Position numbers and translations under genes: made by a program
Notes under the pieces: generated by a model
The model's database searches: none
The model's input: the letters and a program-made list of their open reading frames with translations, nothing else
Told to the model about the DNA's origin: nothing
Origin: Ignavibacteria bacterium UBA6688
GTDB lineage: Bacteria > Bacteroidota > Ignavibacteria > UBA10030
Length of the DNA: 15,250 nt
Reading direction: 5' to 3'
NCBI GenBank assembly: GCA_002454845.1
Contig: DKJQ01000053.1
Span: 1-15,250, forward strand
Shown here: positions 13,540 through 15,250 of the stretch, piece by piece
How positions within the stretch are numbered: position 1 is the stretch's first letter
How the letters are laid out: every line of letters begins with the position of its first letter

Positions 13540-15250
13540 TTACGCCGTAACCGCTTCCTTGCCCTTCACCTTCTCGATAATCCCTTCGGCAATCGACTTC
13601 GGAGCTTGTTCGTAGTGTGCGAACTGCATGGTGTAGAGTGCCCGCCCCTGCGTCATTGACCGGACCACCGTGGCATACCCAAACATCTCGGACAAGGGAA
13701 CCATCGCCTTGACAACCTGGGCATCCTTTCGGGGATTCATCCCTTCGATCTTGCCGCGACGGGAATTCAGATCGCCCATGACATCCCCTAAATATTCTTC
13801 CGGGGTCACGACCTCGACCGCCATGATCGGCTCAAGGATGATCGGACCGGCCTTGCGCGCCGCTTCCTTGAAAGCCATCGATCCGGCAACCTTGAAGGCC
13901 ATTTCCGATGAGTCGACGGCGTGGAACGAACCGTCGATCAAGCTCACCTTGATATCTTCTACCGGGTAGCCGGCCAGGACACCGTTCCTCATCGCTTCCA
14001 CAATTCCCTGCTCTGTCGGTTTGACGTATTCCTTCGGAACGACGCCTCCGACGATGTCGTTCTCGAACTCGAAACCCTTCCCCTTCTCGTTCGGCCCCAT
14101 CTCGATCACGACATGACCGTACTGACCGCGACCGCCGCTCTGGCGGACGAACTTTCCCTCCGCCGTTACTTTTTTTGTAATCGTTTCCTTGTACGCAACC
14201 TGCGGCTTGCCGACGTTCGCCTCAACCCTGAACTCGCGCTTCATCCGGTCGACAATAATCTCCAGGTGCAATTCGCCCATACCACTGATGATCGTCTGGC
14301 CGGTCTCCTCGTTCGAGGTGATCCGGAATGTGGGATCCTCCTCCGCGAGCTTCTGAAGCGCCTCTCCGAGTTTCTCCTGGTCCGCTTTGGTCTTGGGCTC
14401 GATCGCAACATCGATCACCGGCTCCGGGAATATCATCTGCTCAAGGATGATCGGATCGTCCTCGTTCGTCAATGTATCGCCGGTTCGTGTATTTTTCATC
14501 CCGATTGCGGCAACGATGTCCCCGGCGAACGCTTCGGAGACCTCCTCGCGATGGTTGGCGTGCATCCGGAGGATCCGGGCAATTCGCTCCTTGCGATCCG
14601 AGATCACGTTGTACACATACGAACCCGAAGACAAGGTCCCGGCATAGATCCGGAAATAGGTCAGCCGCCCGACGAACGGATCGGTCATGATCTTGAAGGC
14701 AAGGGCGGTAAACTTCTCGTCGTCGCTGATCCTGCGGATCACATCATCCGAGCGATGCGGGTGGTGTCCATGCAGCACGCCACTGTTAATATCAAGGGGA
14801 GAGGGCAGGAAATCGATCACTGCGTCCATCAACAACTGGACCCCTTTGTTCTTGAAGGATGAGCCGCACAGCACGGGGACGATGCTCACCTTCAACGTGG
14901 CCCGACGTAGTACAACCTTGATCTCATCCGGGGAAATCTGCTTTCCTTCGAGATATTTTTCCAGCAAGCTGTCATCTTCATCCGCGACAGCCTCGAGCAT
15001 TTTTATCCGGTATTCGTTCGCTTTGGGAAGAAGCGACTCGGGAATGTCGATATCATCCCAGGAGGCTCCCTGCGTCCCTTCGCGATACATGCGGGCTTTC
15101 ATGGTGATCAGGTCGATGATGCCGGCGAACATATCACCCTCACCAACCGGAAGTTGAACGGGGACGGCGTTTGTTTTCAGGCGGTCCTTCATCATTTGCA
15201 CGACGCCGAGAAAATCCGCGCCCGCCCTATCCATCTTGTTCACGAACGCG
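13540..15250 (-). CDS. fusA: Elongation factor G (partial, 5' end outside window)
   Basis: This is the C-terminal 569 residues of EF-G, the GTPase that drives translocation of tRNA and mRNA. The fragment begins AFVNKMDRAGADF, so G1 to G3 are beyond the right edge and the G4 motif NKMD is the first visible landmark. G5 is GSSFKNKG. Domain II contains FKIMTDPFVGRLTYFRIYAG; domain III has EDPTFRITSNEETGQTIISG and MGELHLEIIVDRMKREF; domain IV has GRGQYGHVVIEM and GYPVEDIKVSLIDGSFHAVD. Domain V carries EPIMAVEVVTPEEYLGDVMG, DLNSRRGKIEGM and MFGYATVVRSMTQGRALYTM. About 135-140 N-terminal residues are missing. rpsL and rpsG would be expected upstream of it. Confidence 0.99.
   Translation of the reverse strand, partial: AFVNKMDRAGADFLGVVQMMKDRLKTNAVPVQLPVGEGDMFAGIIDLITMKARMYREGTQGASWDDIDIPESLLPKANEYRIKMLEAVADEDDSLLEKYLEGKQISPDEIKVVLRRATLKVSIVPVLCGSSFKNKGVQLLMDAVIDFLPSPLDINSGVLHGHHPHRSDDVIRRISDDEKFTALAFKIMTDPFVGRLTYFRIYAGTLSSGSYVYNVISDRKERIARILRMHANHREEVSEAFAGDIVAAIGMKNTRTGDTLTNEDDPIILEQMIFPEPVIDVAIEPKTKADQEKLGEALQKLAEEDPTFRITSNEETGQTIISGMGELHLEIIVDRMKREFRVEANVGKPQVAYKETITKKVTAEGKFVRQSGGRGQYGHVVIEMGPNEKGKGFEFENDIVGGVVPKEYVKPTEQGIVEAMRNGVLAGYPVEDIKVSLIDGSFHAVDSSEMAFKVAGSMAFKEAARKAGPIILEPIMAVEVVTPEEYLGDVMGDLNSRRGKIEGMNPRKDAQVVKAMVPLSEMFGYATVVRSMTQGRALYTMQFAHYEQAPKSIAEGIIEKVKGKEAVTA

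Overview
The window is one uninterrupted, co-directional translation gene cluster, read entirely from the minus strand (right to left). It is the end of a str operon joined to complete S10 and spc operons. In transcription order the genes are fusA (5' end beyond the right edge), tuf, rpsJ, rplC, rplD, rplW, rplB, rpsS, rplV, rpsC, rplP, rpmC, rpsQ, rplN, rplX, rplE, rpsN, rpsH, rplF, rplR, rpsE, rpmD, rplO, secY, map, infA and rpmJ (3' end beyond the left edge). All 27 are recognisable from conserved motifs and usual lengths. No mobile element, CRISPR array, tRNA, rRNA or foreign gene was seen. The longest gene-free stretch is the rpsJ-rplC spacer of about 100 bases, so no gap exceeds 300 bases.

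The organism is a bacterium with moderately GC-rich DNA and clear Shine-Dalgarno sites in front of many genes. Several features suggest the Bacteroidota/Chlorobiota/Ignavibacteriota (FCB) side of the tree: the style of the S10 and EF-Tu sequences, the order secY-map-infA-rpmJ with no adk between secY and map, a 61-residue zinc-type S14, and a cysteine-bearing L36. This placement is inference from remembered family features, not a tree.

Layout: 12277-15250 holds the elongation factors EF-G and EF-Tu. 6828-12205 holds the S10 operon (S10 to S17). 1091-6784 holds the spc operon (L14 to SecY). 1-1078 holds methionine aminopeptidase, IF-1 and the start of L36. Together they supply both subunits of the ribosome, initiation and elongation factors, the membrane channel that accepts nascent chains, and the enzyme that trims their first methionine.

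Four starts are non-ATG and are fixed by ribosome binding sites plus family length: TTG for rpsJ and rpsN, GTG for rplC and rplF. The features most worth a second look are modest. There is a strong hairpin followed by a short T run between tuf and rpsJ, a hairpin holding the rplC stop codon, a GC-rich hairpin before rplN, and low-complexity tails on L5 (N-terminal) and L22 (C-terminal). I found no previously undescribed system; this is a conserved housekeeping region.
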